Below, piece by piece: positions 8,176 to 16,836 of a stretch of 64,000 bases of DNA. Made by a program: the position numbers and the translations under genes. The notes below the pieces were generated by a model. That model searched no databases. It saw only the letters and a program-made list of their open reading frames with translations, and was not told the DNA's origin. Each line of letters starts with the position of its first letter. The first letter of the stretch is position 1. The stretch is from positions 1,302,001-1,366,000 of the forward strand of contig CBDATG010000002.1 of the NCBI GenBank assembly GCA_965200145.1, read 5' to 3'. The stretch comes from CBDATG01 sp965200145 (lineage in GTDB: Bacteria; Chloroflexota; Dehalococcoidia; Lucifugimonadales; Lucifugimonadaceae).

Positions 8176-9339
8176 TCACGGCTTCGCTAGAACCAATGTC
8201 CCTGTTGACGAGAGATACCCACCGGTGCCGTGAGCTATGGCCAAGTCGCATTTGTCCAGTTGCCGCTCATCAGTCTCACCTCGCAGCTGTCTCACGGCTT
8301 CAACGACCACGAATATCCCATACATGCCAGGATGAGTGTAGGAGAGTCCGCCCCCGCTTGTGTTCAGGGGGAAGTCGCCACCGGGTGCAGTGCGCTGGTT
8401 CGCGACTAAATCCGCACCTTCGCCGGGTTCGCAGAATCCTAGGTTCTCCAGAGAGACTAACACGGTGTAAGTGAACGAGTCATAGATCATCGCCAAGTCG
8501 ATTTCATCGTGGTTCACGCCGGCCATCTTGAGAGCCTGCTTGCCGGTGTTGCGTCCGAAGGCGCGCGTTAGGTCTGGCATCTGAGAGATCATCGAGTGGT
8601 CATGCCCCTCGGCTGCACCGAGAACCGTGACACCACCCTTGCGACAGCTCTTCGCGCGCTCGGGAGTCGTCACGACGATCGCAGCACCGGCATCAGTCAC
8701 CAAGCAACAGTCAAGCAAGTGGAACGGCCAGGCTATCCAGCGGGAATCGTGATAATCGTCAAACTTCGCCGGGCGGTCATGGAAGTATGCCTTCGGGTTT
8801 AGGTTTGCCCACTTCCGAGTCGAGATAGCGATCTCCGCCATCGCCTGTCGCGTGCGTTCCTCACCGTATTCATGCATGTAACGCCGACACGCCATGGCGT
8901 AAGAGACCGGCGGGCCGATGATGCCGTACGGACGTTCGTACTGGTTCTGCGGAGTTCCCAAGTTGGGCGCCGCTGGTGCCCGGTCGTTGCGTCCGGCTTG
9001 CCCATGTGTTATCAATGCCACCTCGCAGTATCCCGCGGAGATGGCGGCCATGGCGTGTGCAACATGTATCACGAACGACGAGCCGCCGACAGATGTGCTA
9101 TCCGTGAAGCGCGGCTGGATGCCCAGATACTCCGCAACATCAAGCGTTGACCAACCTGCAGTGAACATGCCATCGACATCCTCAAGCCCTAATCCAGCGT
9201 CGTCCAGCGCATTCACGGCGGCTTCGGCGTGATGCGCGAGCGGCGATTTGTCGGGGACGTTCCCAATCTCATCGGACTCCGCGACACCGACTATAGCGGC
9301 CGTGCCGGAAAGCTTGGCTAGTCTGTCGTGATTCGGCAT
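8176..9339 (-). CDS. thiolase-like (SCP2/Ltp2-type) acyl-CoA enzyme
   Basis: The 387-residue protein has the nondecarboxylating thiolase fold of the lipid-transfer (SCP-x/Ltp) subgroup. VGGSSFVIHVAHAMAAI occupies the region where true thiolases have the nucleophilic Cys; here it is Ser-Ser. NTSGGGLSYTHPGMYG and AIAHGTGGYLSSTGT carry the conserved His and Gly motifs. Loss of the Cys and the DUF35 partner point to an Ltp2-like retro-aldolase or another acyl-CoA enzyme rather than a classical thiolase. It is preceded 53 bases upstream by a NIPSNAP gene in the same direction. The substrate is unknown. Confidence 0.82.
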   Translation of the reverse strand: MPNHDRLAKLSGTAAIVGVAESDEIGNVPDKSPLAHHAEAAVNALDDAGLGLEDVDGMFTAGWSTLDVAEYLGIQPRFTDSTSVGGSSFVIHVAHAMAAISAGYCEVALITHGQAGRNDRAPAAPNLGTPQNQYERPYGIIGPPVSYAMACRRYMHEYGEERTRQAMAEIAISTRKWANLNPKAYFHDRPAKFDDYHDSRWIAWPFHLLDCCLVTDAGAAIVVTTPERAKSCRKGGVTVLGAAEGHDHSMISQMPDLTRAFGRNTGKQALKMAGVNHDEIDLAMIYDSFTYTVLVSLENLGFCEPGEGADLVANQRTAPGGDFPLNTSGGGLSYTHPGMYGIFVVVEAVRQLRGETDERQLDKCDLAIAHGTGGYLSSTGTLVLAKP

Positions 9340-9392
9340 GGTGTCAAGTTCCTATCGAGTATTCGTAGAATCGGTTCAACGTTGATCTCATG

Positions 9393-9719
9393 TCACTGCA
9401 TCGGCGAGTACTCAGTTGGAGTCAGCAAGCGATTCTCAACATTCTCCACGATGATGCCGTCCCGGTGGGATTCCTCAAACACGCGTTGCCACTCCGGGTC
9501 TGCTCTAAACTCTGCCCAAGCCTTGGCGCGCTGGTTATGGTCCTCAAACGCGACCAAGTACACGAGCTCGTTGTTGGAAGGACCGACATCGTTCGTCCAA
9601 TACCCGATGTTCCTAATGCCGTGCTTCTCAAACAACGCCATCGTGTGATTGGCGAAGCGGCTATGCAAGTCGTTCAGCTTGCCGCTAAAGCAGGTGTAGA
9701 TGCGAAGTTCGTAGATCAT
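9393..9719 (-). CDS. NIPSNAP-family protein
   Basis: This 108-residue protein is a small ferredoxin-like alpha/beta-barrel protein of the NIPSNAP type. It opens with MIYELRIYTCFSGKL and contains FEKHGIRNIGYWT, NELVYLVAFEDHNQRAKAWAEF and a short WQRVFEESHRDG motif. Bacterial members often accompany small-molecule catabolic genes, and their role is poorly defined. It is the first gene of a likely three-gene operon with the thiolase-like and DUF35 genes. Confidence 0.78.
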   Translation of the reverse strand: MIYELRIYTCFSGKLNDLHSRFANHTMALFEKHGIRNIGYWTNDVGPSNNELVYLVAFEDHNQRAKAWAEFRADPEWQRVFEESHRDGIIVENVENRLLTPTEYSPMQ

Positions 9720-9948
9720 GCGGAGGCTTCCTAGGCATGCGGTGTGCGGAGTAGTTGGGATAGAGTATACGCTACAGACCCTTGATCAGTTCAGGTTACG
9801 AAAAACTGCGGCGACCAGGGGTTCTTGATCATTAGCCCATTCTGGCATCATCTCGTGGACATCGCCCGCGAATCAACTTACTCCATGTCTCCCAAGAGAC
9901 CATGCCACAACACTGGACGATGAACTTCCTTGCGCGTGACACGAGCAG

Positions 9949-9977
9949 TTGACCACGCGTGAGTTGCGTTGTAGACT
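9949..9977 (+). promoter_or_regulatory. promoter of the second toxin-antitoxin operon
   Basis: TTGACC (9949-9954) and TAGACT (9972-9977) are separated by exactly 17 bases, a good sigma-70 arrangement. The -10 element ends six bases before the GTG start at 9984, and no ribosome binding site lies between, so a leaderless transcript is expected. Confidence 0.6.
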
Positions 9978-9983
9978 AACGGC

Positions 9984-10316
9984 GTGAAAGTTATCATTTT
10001 GAACACGGACACCCAGAGGCTCTACCAGTTGCCGAACTCCCGGTTCGGCGGGAACCGAATCCCGAGACAGGTTACTCATTCCTTCTTGCGGTGCATTGAC
10101 GAGATGGAGGCGTGGCCGTATACGTTCTCACGATTTAACAAAATCGGGTTCTTCGCGTGCGAGCCCCTTGCAGGGACCGAGGGCTACGACCATTGGTCCG
10201 TGTCGTTGGTCAGGGGCTATCGACTAATCGTTTTAGTTGACTATTCCGTCCCCGGTCCTGAGGAAGTTTGGGTTCTTAGGATGGAGTTCAATCCCGAAGG
10301 AGCCACACCGTGTTGA
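9984..10316 (+). CDS. RelE/HigB-like toxin, second module
   Basis: This 110-residue protein begins MKVIILNTDTQRLYQLPNSR and contains the pattern CEPLAGTEGYDHWSVSLVRGYRLIVLVD. That pattern matches the strand-loop-strand of RelE-superfamily killer proteins, where residues such as the YRLI arginine act in mRNA cleavage. It is much diverged from the toxin at 7264-7560. The GTG start has no upstream ribosome binding site and sits six bases after a -10 hexamer. The following antitoxin gene overlaps its stop by seven bases. The toxin role is inferred from fold and gene order. Confidence 0.72.
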   Translation: MKVIILNTDTQRLYQLPNSRFGGNRIPRQVTHSFLRCIDEMEAWPYTFSRFNKIGFFACEPLAGTEGYDHWSVSLVRGYRLIVLVDYSVPGPEEVWVLRMEFNPEGATPC

Positions 10317-11446
10317 ACAAAACTATCGCTACAAGCCGGTCCAAGGTGTGGTCGCAATCGCCTTCGCACCCGGGCACCAGCCTCTCCGCGGCTATGACCC
10401 GTCGACGTATCACCAACTATGATTTGGCCGAAGCTACTGGTACCACTCCCGAAAACATAGCTCAGATCATTAAAGGCAGAGGCTCGATCTCACCTGACTT
10501 CGCAATCGCTCTCGGCACAGTGTTTGATGGCATCCCGTCGCAGTTCTGGGCCAACCGTCAGACGCTATATGACGCAGCGATACTGCACAACGAAGAGAAC
10601 GAACGACTTTACAAACCGCAGATCCGAGTATTCAAACGACATTTCCCAAACGATGTCTACAACGATCTAGTTGACCAGGAATACATCCAATGGGAGGCTC
10701 CGGACGCGGAGAGGGTTAGGTCATTGTGTGAAATGTTTGGGAGTGAATCGTTGGAGGAGTCATGCGAATCGCAACCCAAGAGGCGATTCCGCGACTCTCC
10801 CGTGAAGACCGGTGCCAAAGGCGCCCTGACTGCATGGCTTTGGAAAGGCGAGCAGCTAGCGGAGCGACGCGCGCAGCATGTAACGCAGAAACTCAACCGC
10901 GAAAAGCTGTCGCAAGCCGCTCGGACGTTGCGCGGTGCAACCAATAGCACCCAAGCTGAGTTCCTAGAAGCCATAGCAGATCAACTAGCAAGCGCAGGTG
11001 TGATATTCGTCGCTCTTCCTCACATCAAGAAGTGTGGGGTCAGAGGAGCATCGTGGCGACTTGACTCAGGGCATCATGCGATACAGGTGAATGACTACGG
11101 CAAGACAGCAGACCGTTTCTGGTTCACGCTGTTTCACGAGATTGGCCACGTGTTCAACGGCGATGAGAGCTCGCTAGACGCTGACGGCGAAGAAAACCCG
11201 ATCGAACAGGTTGATCGTCGGGAGGAGTCCGCCGATCGGTTCGCGCAGGACTTGCTGATACCTTCCGACGAATGGAACACGTTCGAGCACGAGTACCCAT
11301 TTACTTTGGCGAGAATCACCAGCTTTGCCAAACGAATAGGCGTGCACCCGGGCATCGTCGCCGGGCGCCTGGCTAAGCTTGAAAAGATTGACTGGGTGAG
11401 TGCAAAATCGCTGTCAAGCAGATTCGAATTGAGTAACCCAAGTTGA
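10310..11446 (+). CDS. HigA-like antitoxin fused to ImmA/IrrE peptidase, second module
   Basis: This 378-residue paralog of the protein at 6126-7271 starts at GTG 10310, eight bases after AAGGAG. Residues 25-95 form the XRE-type helix-turn-helix (ITNYDLAEATGTTPENIAQI, then SQFWANRQTLYD). Residues 170-370 form the M78 peptidase domain with LFHEIGH giving HExxH at 276-280, followed by REESADRFAQDLLIPSDEW with the third zinc-ligand region. A helical linker of about 75 residues joins them. It presumably neutralises the upstream toxin and represses the operon. Confidence 0.82.
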   Translation: MLNKTIATSRSKVWSQSPSHPGTSLSAAMTRRRITNYDLAEATGTTPENIAQIIKGRGSISPDFAIALGTVFDGIPSQFWANRQTLYDAAILHNEENERLYKPQIRVFKRHFPNDVYNDLVDQEYIQWEAPDAERVRSLCEMFGSESLEESCESQPKRRFRDSPVKTGAKGALTAWLWKGEQLAERRAQHVTQKLNREKLSQAARTLRGATNSTQAEFLEAIADQLASAGVIFVALPHIKKCGVRGASWRLDSGHHAIQVNDYGKTADRFWFTLFHEIGHVFNGDESSLDADGEENPIEQVDRREESADRFAQDLLIPSDEWNTFEHEYPFTLARITSFAKRIGVHPGIVAGRLAKLEKIDWVSAKSLSSRFELSNPS

Positions 11447-11593
11447 GTGACTGCGCAAACGGACGGCTTTCCCTTATCGGACGTTCGCGCTCACGCCGCC
11501 TGTCCTGTCCCGAATCAACATCAACGCCCGTTGCTCACCGTCCAGCCCTGACCATACTCATAGGCATCGTCCTACTGGTCGCTGTGTGAGCTG

Positions 11594-12412
11594 CTACTCC
11601 GCTGGGAACCGCCCGTCGCGCACCTCGCCCGCGTACTGAGATAGCGCACCGGTGACAGTCTCCGCCAGGTTCGCATACTGCTTGGCGTGTTTCGGCGCGA
11701 AGTCGGGGTCTATGCCTAGGATGTCGTGTAGCACCTGGACTTGACCAGCGCAATGCGGTCCGGCACCAATCCCGATGGTCGGTATGTCGAGCTCCGATGT
11801 GATTATCGCGGCGAGCTCGCTGGGCATCAGCTCCAAGACGATTGAAAACGCACCCGCTTCCTCGACCGCTTTAGCATCTTGGATAACTCGCTTCTGGTCC
11901 TCGCCTCTGCCCTGAACTCTGTAGCCTCCGAACGCGTGCAACGACTGCGGCGTGAAGCCCACATGTCCCATTACGGGAATGTCGGAGTTCACGATCGCCT
12001 CAATCGTGCGTCTTGATCTGATGCCGCCTTCCAGTTTCACCGCCTGCGCACGACCTCCCTGCATGAGCCGCGCCGCGTTGCGTAAAGCATCAGCGCGGCT
12101 GGTCTGATACGACATGAACGGCATGTCAGCGATCACTAGAGGTGTGGTACATCCGCGGACAACCGCCGCCGTTGCGCGGACCATGTCATCCATCGTGACA
12201 GGGATTGTCGAGTCGTACCCCAACGACACGTTGCCGTAAGAGTCACCGACTAGTATGGAATCGATCCCTGCGCGGTCCGCCAGCTTGGCCATGGCAGCAT
12301 CATAGGCGGTAACCATGGTTATCGCCTGCCCTACTCGCTTCAGCTTAGCGAAGTCGCGCACTGTGTTTCGTTTCGCAGCTGGCATAGTGCAATTATCTAT
12401 CGCGCGCATCAT
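11594..12412 (-). CDS. panB: 3-methyl-2-oxobutanoate hydroxymethyltransferase
   Basis: PanB transfers a hydroxymethyl group from methylene-tetrahydrofolate to alpha-ketoisovalerate, the first committed step of pantothenate synthesis. The 272-residue protein has the metal-binding VGDSYGNVSLGYDST segment, VIADMPFMSYQ, AVKLEGG, GHVGFTPQSLHAFGGYRVQG and IGIGAGPHCAGQVQVLHD. It is of normal length. AAAGGA lies a few bases before the ATG at 12412; a second ATG nine codons later is possible but has no ribosome binding site. No panC or panD is adjacent. The gene is divergent from the formamidase-like gene. Confidence 0.94.
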   Translation of the reverse strand: MMRAIDNCTMPAAKRNTVRDFAKLKRVGQAITMVTAYDAAMAKLADRAGIDSILVGDSYGNVSLGYDSTIPVTMDDMVRATAAVVRGCTTPLVIADMPFMSYQTSRADALRNAARLMQGGRAQAVKLEGGIRSRRTIEAIVNSDIPVMGHVGFTPQSLHAFGGYRVQGRGEDQKRVIQDAKAVEEAGAFSIVLELMPSELAAIITSELDIPTIGIGAGPHCAGQVQVLHDILGIDPDFAPKHAKQYANLAETVTGALSQYAGEVRDGRFPAE

Positions 12413-12501
12413 TGCATCCTTTGCAATTCACACGCCGCGATTCGCCGCGAACCGTTACACTTCTTTGCGGTGGGCACAACTCAACGATACAAGGCAGTCC
12501 A

Positions 12502-13425
12502 GTGAAATCCGCGACAAGACAGGTTCTGTACTACGAGCATTCGGCGGCTAATGCCGTCACGTTGCGCGTCAATCCGGGTGAATGGTTCGAGGTGCAGACA
12601 CAGATGAACCGCGGACCAGACTCGGATCTGGTTCCAGACGACATCCGCGATCTCTACAACACCTATCGCTCCGACTCGCAACCTACTGATCGTGGCAACG
12701 CCTCCAGCGGTTGCATCTACGTCGAGGGAGCGACGCCCGGCGGTCTATTGACGGTGCACATCGGCGAGATCGAGACTCATCCCGTGGGCTGGACGCGCTA
12801 TGGCGGTAGCACAGGCGCAATGCCGGGTTATCTCGGCCCGTCAAACATCGGTCCGCAGTTCAGGATTTGCCGAATCGAAGACGGCCGCATCATCTGGAAC
12901 GACCAGCTCTCGTTCCCAGTTGAGCCGATGCTGGGTGTAGTCGGCGTGGCACCCGGTCGGGAAGCGCGGCACAACGGATGGGCAGGCCAATGGGGTGGAA
13001 ACTTCGACATTCAGGAGGTCACCACGGGCGCGAGGCTGCACTTGGAGGTGAACCATCCAGGCGGACTGCTACACGTCGGCGACATGCACGCGCGCCAGGG
13101 CGACGGCGAGATATGTGGCGGCGGTGGCATAGAGACGGGCGGCACGGCGCTTCTGAAGGTTGAACTCGGTGCTAAACCGCCGGAGATGTCGTGGCCGCGT
13201 CTGGAAAATGACGATTACATCATGACCATCGGGGTTGATAAGCCTGCCGAAGATGCGTTCCGAATCGCGCTATCTGAAATGATCCTCTGGTTAGAAGCGG
13301 ATCACGGCATGACACAGGGCGAAGCCTACATGTTCTTGGCGCAGTGCCTCGAGGCTCGTGTGACGCAGTTCGTCAACCCCACCTACACATACCTGTGCAA
13401 AGTGCGCCGCGAATACCTGCGCTGA
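12502..13425 (+). CDS. acetamidase/formamidase family protein
   Basis: The 307-residue protein resembles the FmdA/AmdA family, which hydrolyses formamide or short amides to ammonia and the acid. Conserved features are VNPGEWFEVQTQM, the GCIYVEGATPGGLLTVHIGEIE stretch (split here by its Val), HNGWAGQWGGNFDIQEV, LHVGDMHARQGDGEICGGGIE-like metal-binding residues, and MFLAQCLEARVTQFVNP. I chose GTG at 12502, seven bases after AAGG, because the earlier in-frame ATG at 12412 adds 30 residues unlike the family and overlaps panB. It begins a four-gene rightward run. Confidence 0.85.
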   Translation: MKSATRQVLYYEHSAANAVTLRVNPGEWFEVQTQMNRGPDSDLVPDDIRDLYNTYRSDSQPTDRGNASSGCIYVEGATPGGLLTVHIGEIETHPVGWTRYGGSTGAMPGYLGPSNIGPQFRICRIEDGRIIWNDQLSFPVEPMLGVVGVAPGREARHNGWAGQWGGNFDIQEVTTGARLHLEVNHPGGLLHVGDMHARQGDGEICGGGGIETGGTALLKVELGAKPPEMSWPRLENDDYIMTIGVDKPAEDAFRIALSEMILWLEADHGMTQGEAYMFLAQCLEARVTQFVNPTYTYLCKVRREYLR

Positions 13426-13466
13426 GCACAAACCCGTAGCATACAGAGGATTAAGAGGGTCGAATA

Positions 13467-14180
13467 ATGCCAATCGTCGATTACAGCGGCGGAGACAAGG
13501 AATCCTATCGCAACACGATGCTAGAGATGCTCCGCGGACGCAAGCGGCAGAATCCTGATTTCAAGGTGATCGATGTCGGCGGACGACACAACCCTTGGGC
13601 TGACGATGTGGTAGATGCCTACGTTGATTACATGGAGTTCGACACCGACAAGCGTCAGTACGTTGGCGATGTAAACGACGAGGACGTTTGGCGCGAGGTT
13701 GTAGCAGACCGCGTATACGACTTCTCGATCTGTTCCCATGTCTTGGAAGACATCCGCGACCCTATAGTAGGACTTCGGTGGCTTCCGAAAATCTCCAAGG
13801 CGGGCTTCCTCGGACTGCCAGTGAAGCACCGTGAGTTTTCCAACTCCAAGTCGTCGTACTGGTTGGGTCAACCACAACACAACTGGATCTACGCCGTAAG
13901 GCCAGAAAGCGCGCTCGGCAAAGATGTGTTAATCGCCCTGCCAAAATGGCACTCCATCCACTACTTCAACCTGAATACGAAAGACCATCCTCCGTTAGGC
14001 GAAGATGACACGGACCTCGGACCTAGGAGACTTGACTGGTACGACGAATCGCTATCTGGAAATGAGCTAGAGCTAGGGATCATCTGGGACACCGACATTC
14101 CATTCTGGACTCCTGACTACACGATGCTTCCCGCCGACCAGATTCGCATGTTCCGCGAGATGCTCGCAGACACTGTTTGA
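13467..14180 (+). CDS. class I SAM-dependent methyltransferase-like protein
   Basis: The 237-residue protein has a weak methyltransferase pattern: VIDVGGRHNPWADDVV (motif I-like, near residue 33), an acidic YMEFD after it, and FSICSHVLEDIRDPIVGLRW, which matches the motif IV to post-IV region of class I enzymes. The C-terminal half (LGQPQHNWIYAVRPE, IWDTDIPFWTPDYTMLP) is not familiar. It may act on a sugar or peptide intermediate, but nothing shows the substrate. It lies 41 bases after the formamidase gene and 34 before a VOC gene. Confidence 0.6.
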   Translation: MPIVDYSGGDKESYRNTMLEMLRGRKRQNPDFKVIDVGGRHNPWADDVVDAYVDYMEFDTDKRQYVGDVNDEDVWREVVADRVYDFSICSHVLEDIRDPIVGLRWLPKISKAGFLGLPVKHREFSNSKSSYWLGQPQHNWIYAVRPESALGKDVLIALPKWHSIHYFNLNTKDHPPLGEDDTDLGPRRLDWYDESLSGNELELGIIWDTDIPFWTPDYTMLPADQIRMFREMLADTV

Positions 14181-14214
14181 TCCACATCGCACCGACGCGA
14201 CGAACTATTGCGAC

Positions 14215-14577
14215 ATGCCCACTAGATTCCACGCCGTGTCGATCGACGCGAATGATGTTGAGCTGGTCGCTCGCTTCTGGTGCAATGCAGCAGGTTTCAA
14301 TCTCAACGGCAACGGCATGCCGTACTTCGCCGAGCTACTCCATGCCGACAAAGCGATTCCAAGGTTCCTCGTGATAAAGGTGCCAGAGACGAAGTCCGTC
14401 AAGAATCGAGTGCACATCGAGTTCGCAGTCGACGACGTAGACGAGGAACGTGAACGGCTTGAAGCACAAGGAGCATCGTTTGAAACAGATCGTGAGTGGG
14501 GAAGCACCAGGTGGATCGTCATGCGAGACCCTGAGGGAAACGAGTTCTGCCTGGTAGAGGCTGCTACGCATGAGTAG
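14215..14577 (+). CDS. VOC (glyoxalase/bleomycin resistance) superfamily protein
   Basis: This 120-residue protein has the paired beta-alpha-beta-beta-beta fold of the vicinal oxygen chelate family. It opens with HAVSIDANDVELVARFWC and has HIEFAVDDVDEERERLEAQG and WIVMRDPEGNEFCLVEA, giving candidate metal ligands His, His/Glu and Glu. Members include glyoxalase I, dioxygenases and resistance proteins; the substrate here cannot be told. Its stop overlaps the ATG of the downstream aminotransferase by eight bases, so the two are translationally coupled. Confidence 0.82.
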   Translation: MPTRFHAVSIDANDVELVARFWCNAAGFNLNGNGMPYFAELLHADKAIPRFLVIKVPETKSVKNRVHIEFAVDDVDEERERLEAQGASFETDREWGSTRWIVMRDPEGNEFCLVEAATHE

Positions 14578-15916
14578 ATATCGACGCTCGCGTCAGCTGA
14601 TGTCGCGCGCTGAGCGCGTCGTTGCCGGCGGCATTTCATCCCAGATTCGTCGCCTTGAGCCGGCCGGCGAACCGCTGTTCTTCACCCGCGGCCAAGGCGC
14701 ATTGATCTGGGACGCAGACCGCAACGAGTACATCGACTACATGCAAGGGATGGGTCCGAACATCTTCGGACATGCCCCAGAGTTCGTAACCGAAGCCGTG
14801 GCGCAGGAAATGAAACGCGGTTTCGTTTTCGCCGCGCAGTTTGAACGCGAACTCGAAGTCGCTGAGATGGCGGCGTCCGCGGTTCCAATCCCCGATTGCA
14901 CGGTGAGGTTCGCGGGATCCGGCACCGAGATAGTGCAGTTGGCGTTGCGTTTGGCACGAGGGTGGACCGGTAGATCGAAAGTAATCAAGTTCGAAGGTCA
15001 CTACCACGGATGGCTCGACAGCGTCAACTGGTCAATCCACCCACCAATCTCAGACGCGGGCGACAAGTCAGCACCTCGCGCTGTGGGCGAATCTCTAGGT
15101 ATGGACGACAGCGTGTCCAATAATCTGGTCGTTTGCGAGTGGAACTCCGTAGAACGGTTGGAAGCCGCTTTCGCCGCCAACAGGAACGAGATCGCGGCGG
15201 TAATCATGGAACCAATCAACGCCAACACAAACTGCATCGAACCTGCAACGGGCTACCTCGAAGCCGCGAAAGCGATTTGTGAACGAGAAGGCGCGTTGTT
15301 GATTTTCGATGAGGTGATCACCGGCTTCCGAGTCGCGCTAGGTGGCGCACAAGAGCTGTACGGCATCACACCAGACCTGGCGACGTACGCCAAATCTCTG
15401 GCAGCGGGTTTCCCAGTGGCAATGCTCGCAGGAAGACGAGAGGTCATGGATATGCTGGGAAGCGGAGATGTTTACCACGGTGGCAGCTACAACTCAAATG
15501 TGATGTCCATGGCGGCAGCACACGCCACCTTGAGTTACATGCACGACAACCGAGAAACCATGTTCGCGGACATGTCCGCCAGGGGTCAGCGGCTAATGGA
15601 AGGGTTGCAAACGGTCTCAGCAGAATTGGGGGCTGCGCTGCATGTTCAGGGGCTAGGCACAGTATTCGCCCTCTCGTTCAACGAAACCGGTAAGCCAATT
15701 ACGAACTACAGGGACCACGCCAAGATGTGCGATGATGCGGCATACGCCGAGTTCGCGAAAGCGATGATGGCTCACGGTGTGCGTCTGTCGTCCAACGGAA
15801 GGATGCACATGTCAACAGCGCACACCGACGCACAGGTCGACGCGACGGTATCAGCTGCACGCGAGGTGCTGGGGCGCGGGATTACCAAGGATACACAGGA
15901 TAAGCAGGATGATTAG
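14570..15916 (+). CDS. class III aminotransferase, glutamate-1-semialdehyde aminomutase-like
   Basis: The 448-residue PLP enzyme resembles HemL-type class III aminotransferases. It has AERVVAGGISSQIR, RFAGSGTEIVQLALRLARGWTGR, YHGWLDSVNW, LLIFDEVITGFRVALGGAQE, and the PLP lysine in YAKSLAAGFPVAMLAGRREVM. The lysine context departs from the classical GKIIGGG, so a role in heme synthesis is not assured; many such paralogs act on other amines. The last 13 residues (GITKDTQDKQDD region) and the stop codon are encoded by the left arm of a palindromic intergenic repeat and are unlike any family member. Confidence 0.84.
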   Translation: MSRYRRSRQLMSRAERVVAGGISSQIRRLEPAGEPLFFTRGQGALIWDADRNEYIDYMQGMGPNIFGHAPEFVTEAVAQEMKRGFVFAAQFERELEVAEMAASAVPIPDCTVRFAGSGTEIVQLALRLARGWTGRSKVIKFEGHYHGWLDSVNWSIHPPISDAGDKSAPRAVGESLGMDDSVSNNLVVCEWNSVERLEAAFAANRNEIAAVIMEPINANTNCIEPATGYLEAAKAICEREGALLIFDEVITGFRVALGGAQELYGITPDLATYAKSLAAGFPVAMLAGRREVMDMLGSGDVYHGGSYNSNVMSMAAAHATLSYMHDNRETMFADMSARGQRLMEGLQTVSAELGAALHVQGLGTVFALSFNETGKPITNYRDHAKMCDDAAYAEFAKAMMAHGVRLSSNGRMHMSTAHTDAQVDATVSAAREVLGRGITKDTQDKQDD

Positions 15917-15960
15917 GGGATAACACCCCTTATCATGCCCTATCCTGCCTATCCCTGTAA
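15886..15960. repeat. palindromic AGGAT-box repeat, copy 1
   Basis: The left arm has AGGAT boxes at about nine-base spacing. A short inner hairpin (AGGGG, loop ATAACA, CCCCT) follows, then a right arm ending TATCCTGCCTATCCCTGTAA. The left arm lies inside the end of the aminotransferase gene and supplies its stop. The right arm ends 15 bases before the CAP-protein start. It could act as a terminator. Confidence 0.75.
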
Positions 15961-15975
15961 ATACCGGCAGGCGAG

Positions 15976-16836
15976 ATGAAGCTGATATTGTTTCTAGCCG
16001 TAATTGTCGCCGCCAGCGGTATCGGCTACTGGTTCGTCACCAACAACCCCGGCATCGTGGACTCGTTCCGGGAGGGTGTCGGTCAGGAATCCATTAGCAC
16101 GCAGACAGGCTCAGCTGGTACTCAATCCAAGCGGGTGCTGGCAGAAACGCGAATCACCGTCGCACCGACCGCGATCACCTTGCCAACCCGCCGTACTCTT
16201 TCTACTCCCGAACCTTACACAACCATCCTCACGCCTGAACCTACGCCGACTCCTGCGCCTCCCACAGCCACCCCGTCTCCAACGCCATCGCCAACTCCAA
16301 CACCCTCGCCGACACCGCGGCCGACACCTACCCCAGTACCACCCCCAGATACATCGCGGGGTATACCGTTCGTCTATGACCCGGCCATCCCAGCAGGGGT
16401 GTCGGACGATATCGTGAACGCGATGCGCAAAGACATGCTCAAGATGATCAATTTCGCACGCGGACAGGCAGGTGTATCACCTGTCACCCTCGGCCGCAAC
16501 CATTCGCCCCAAGCTCATTCGGAGTACCAGCGCGACACTTGCATCGTGTCACACACGGGGTCTGGCGGTAGTGACATGGTCGATCGATGGTTTCAGAACG
16601 GGGGCGGCGACTACGCTACCATAGGTGAAAACGTATCTGGCTGGCTCGACTGTTTGTACCGTGTACCGCGTTCTCATACGCTGTACCGGTACGTCGCCGA
16701 ACAATTTGACGGACTTATGGAGAGTCCAGGACATCGGCGGAACATCCTCCATCGAGACTTCGATGAAGTGCATCTAGGTTTCGCCGTCAGCCCCTATGGG
16801 TTATGGATAACGCAGGTCTTCGTTGGCCGGTGGTGA
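15976..16836 (+). CDS. secreted or membrane-anchored CAP/SCP-domain protein
   Basis: This 286-residue protein has an N-terminal hydrophobic segment (residues 3-22, LILFLAVIVAASGIGYWFV), either an uncleaved anchor or a signal peptide. A Pro/Thr-rich linker runs from about 65 to 125. The C-terminal CAP domain runs from about 145 to 286, with KMINFARGQAGVSPV, CIVSHTGSGGSDMVDRW, GENVSG and ESPGHRRNILHRDFDEVHLG. The HTG, GENV and GHRxNI motifs are those of bacterial YkwD-like CAP proteins, of largely unknown function. A palindromic repeat starts exactly at its stop codon and another lies just upstream. Confidence 0.88.
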   Translation: MKLILFLAVIVAASGIGYWFVTNNPGIVDSFREGVGQESISTQTGSAGTQSKRVLAETRITVAPTAITLPTRRTLSTPEPYTTILTPEPTPTPAPPTATPSPTPSPTPTPSPTPRPTPTPVPPPDTSRGIPFVYDPAIPAGVSDDIVNAMRKDMLKMINFARGQAGVSPVTLGRNHSPQAHSEYQRDTCIVSHTGSGGSDMVDRWFQNGGGDYATIGENVSGWLDCLYRVPRSHTLYRYVAEQFDGLMESPGHRRNILHRDFDEVHLGFAVSPYGLWITQVFVGRW

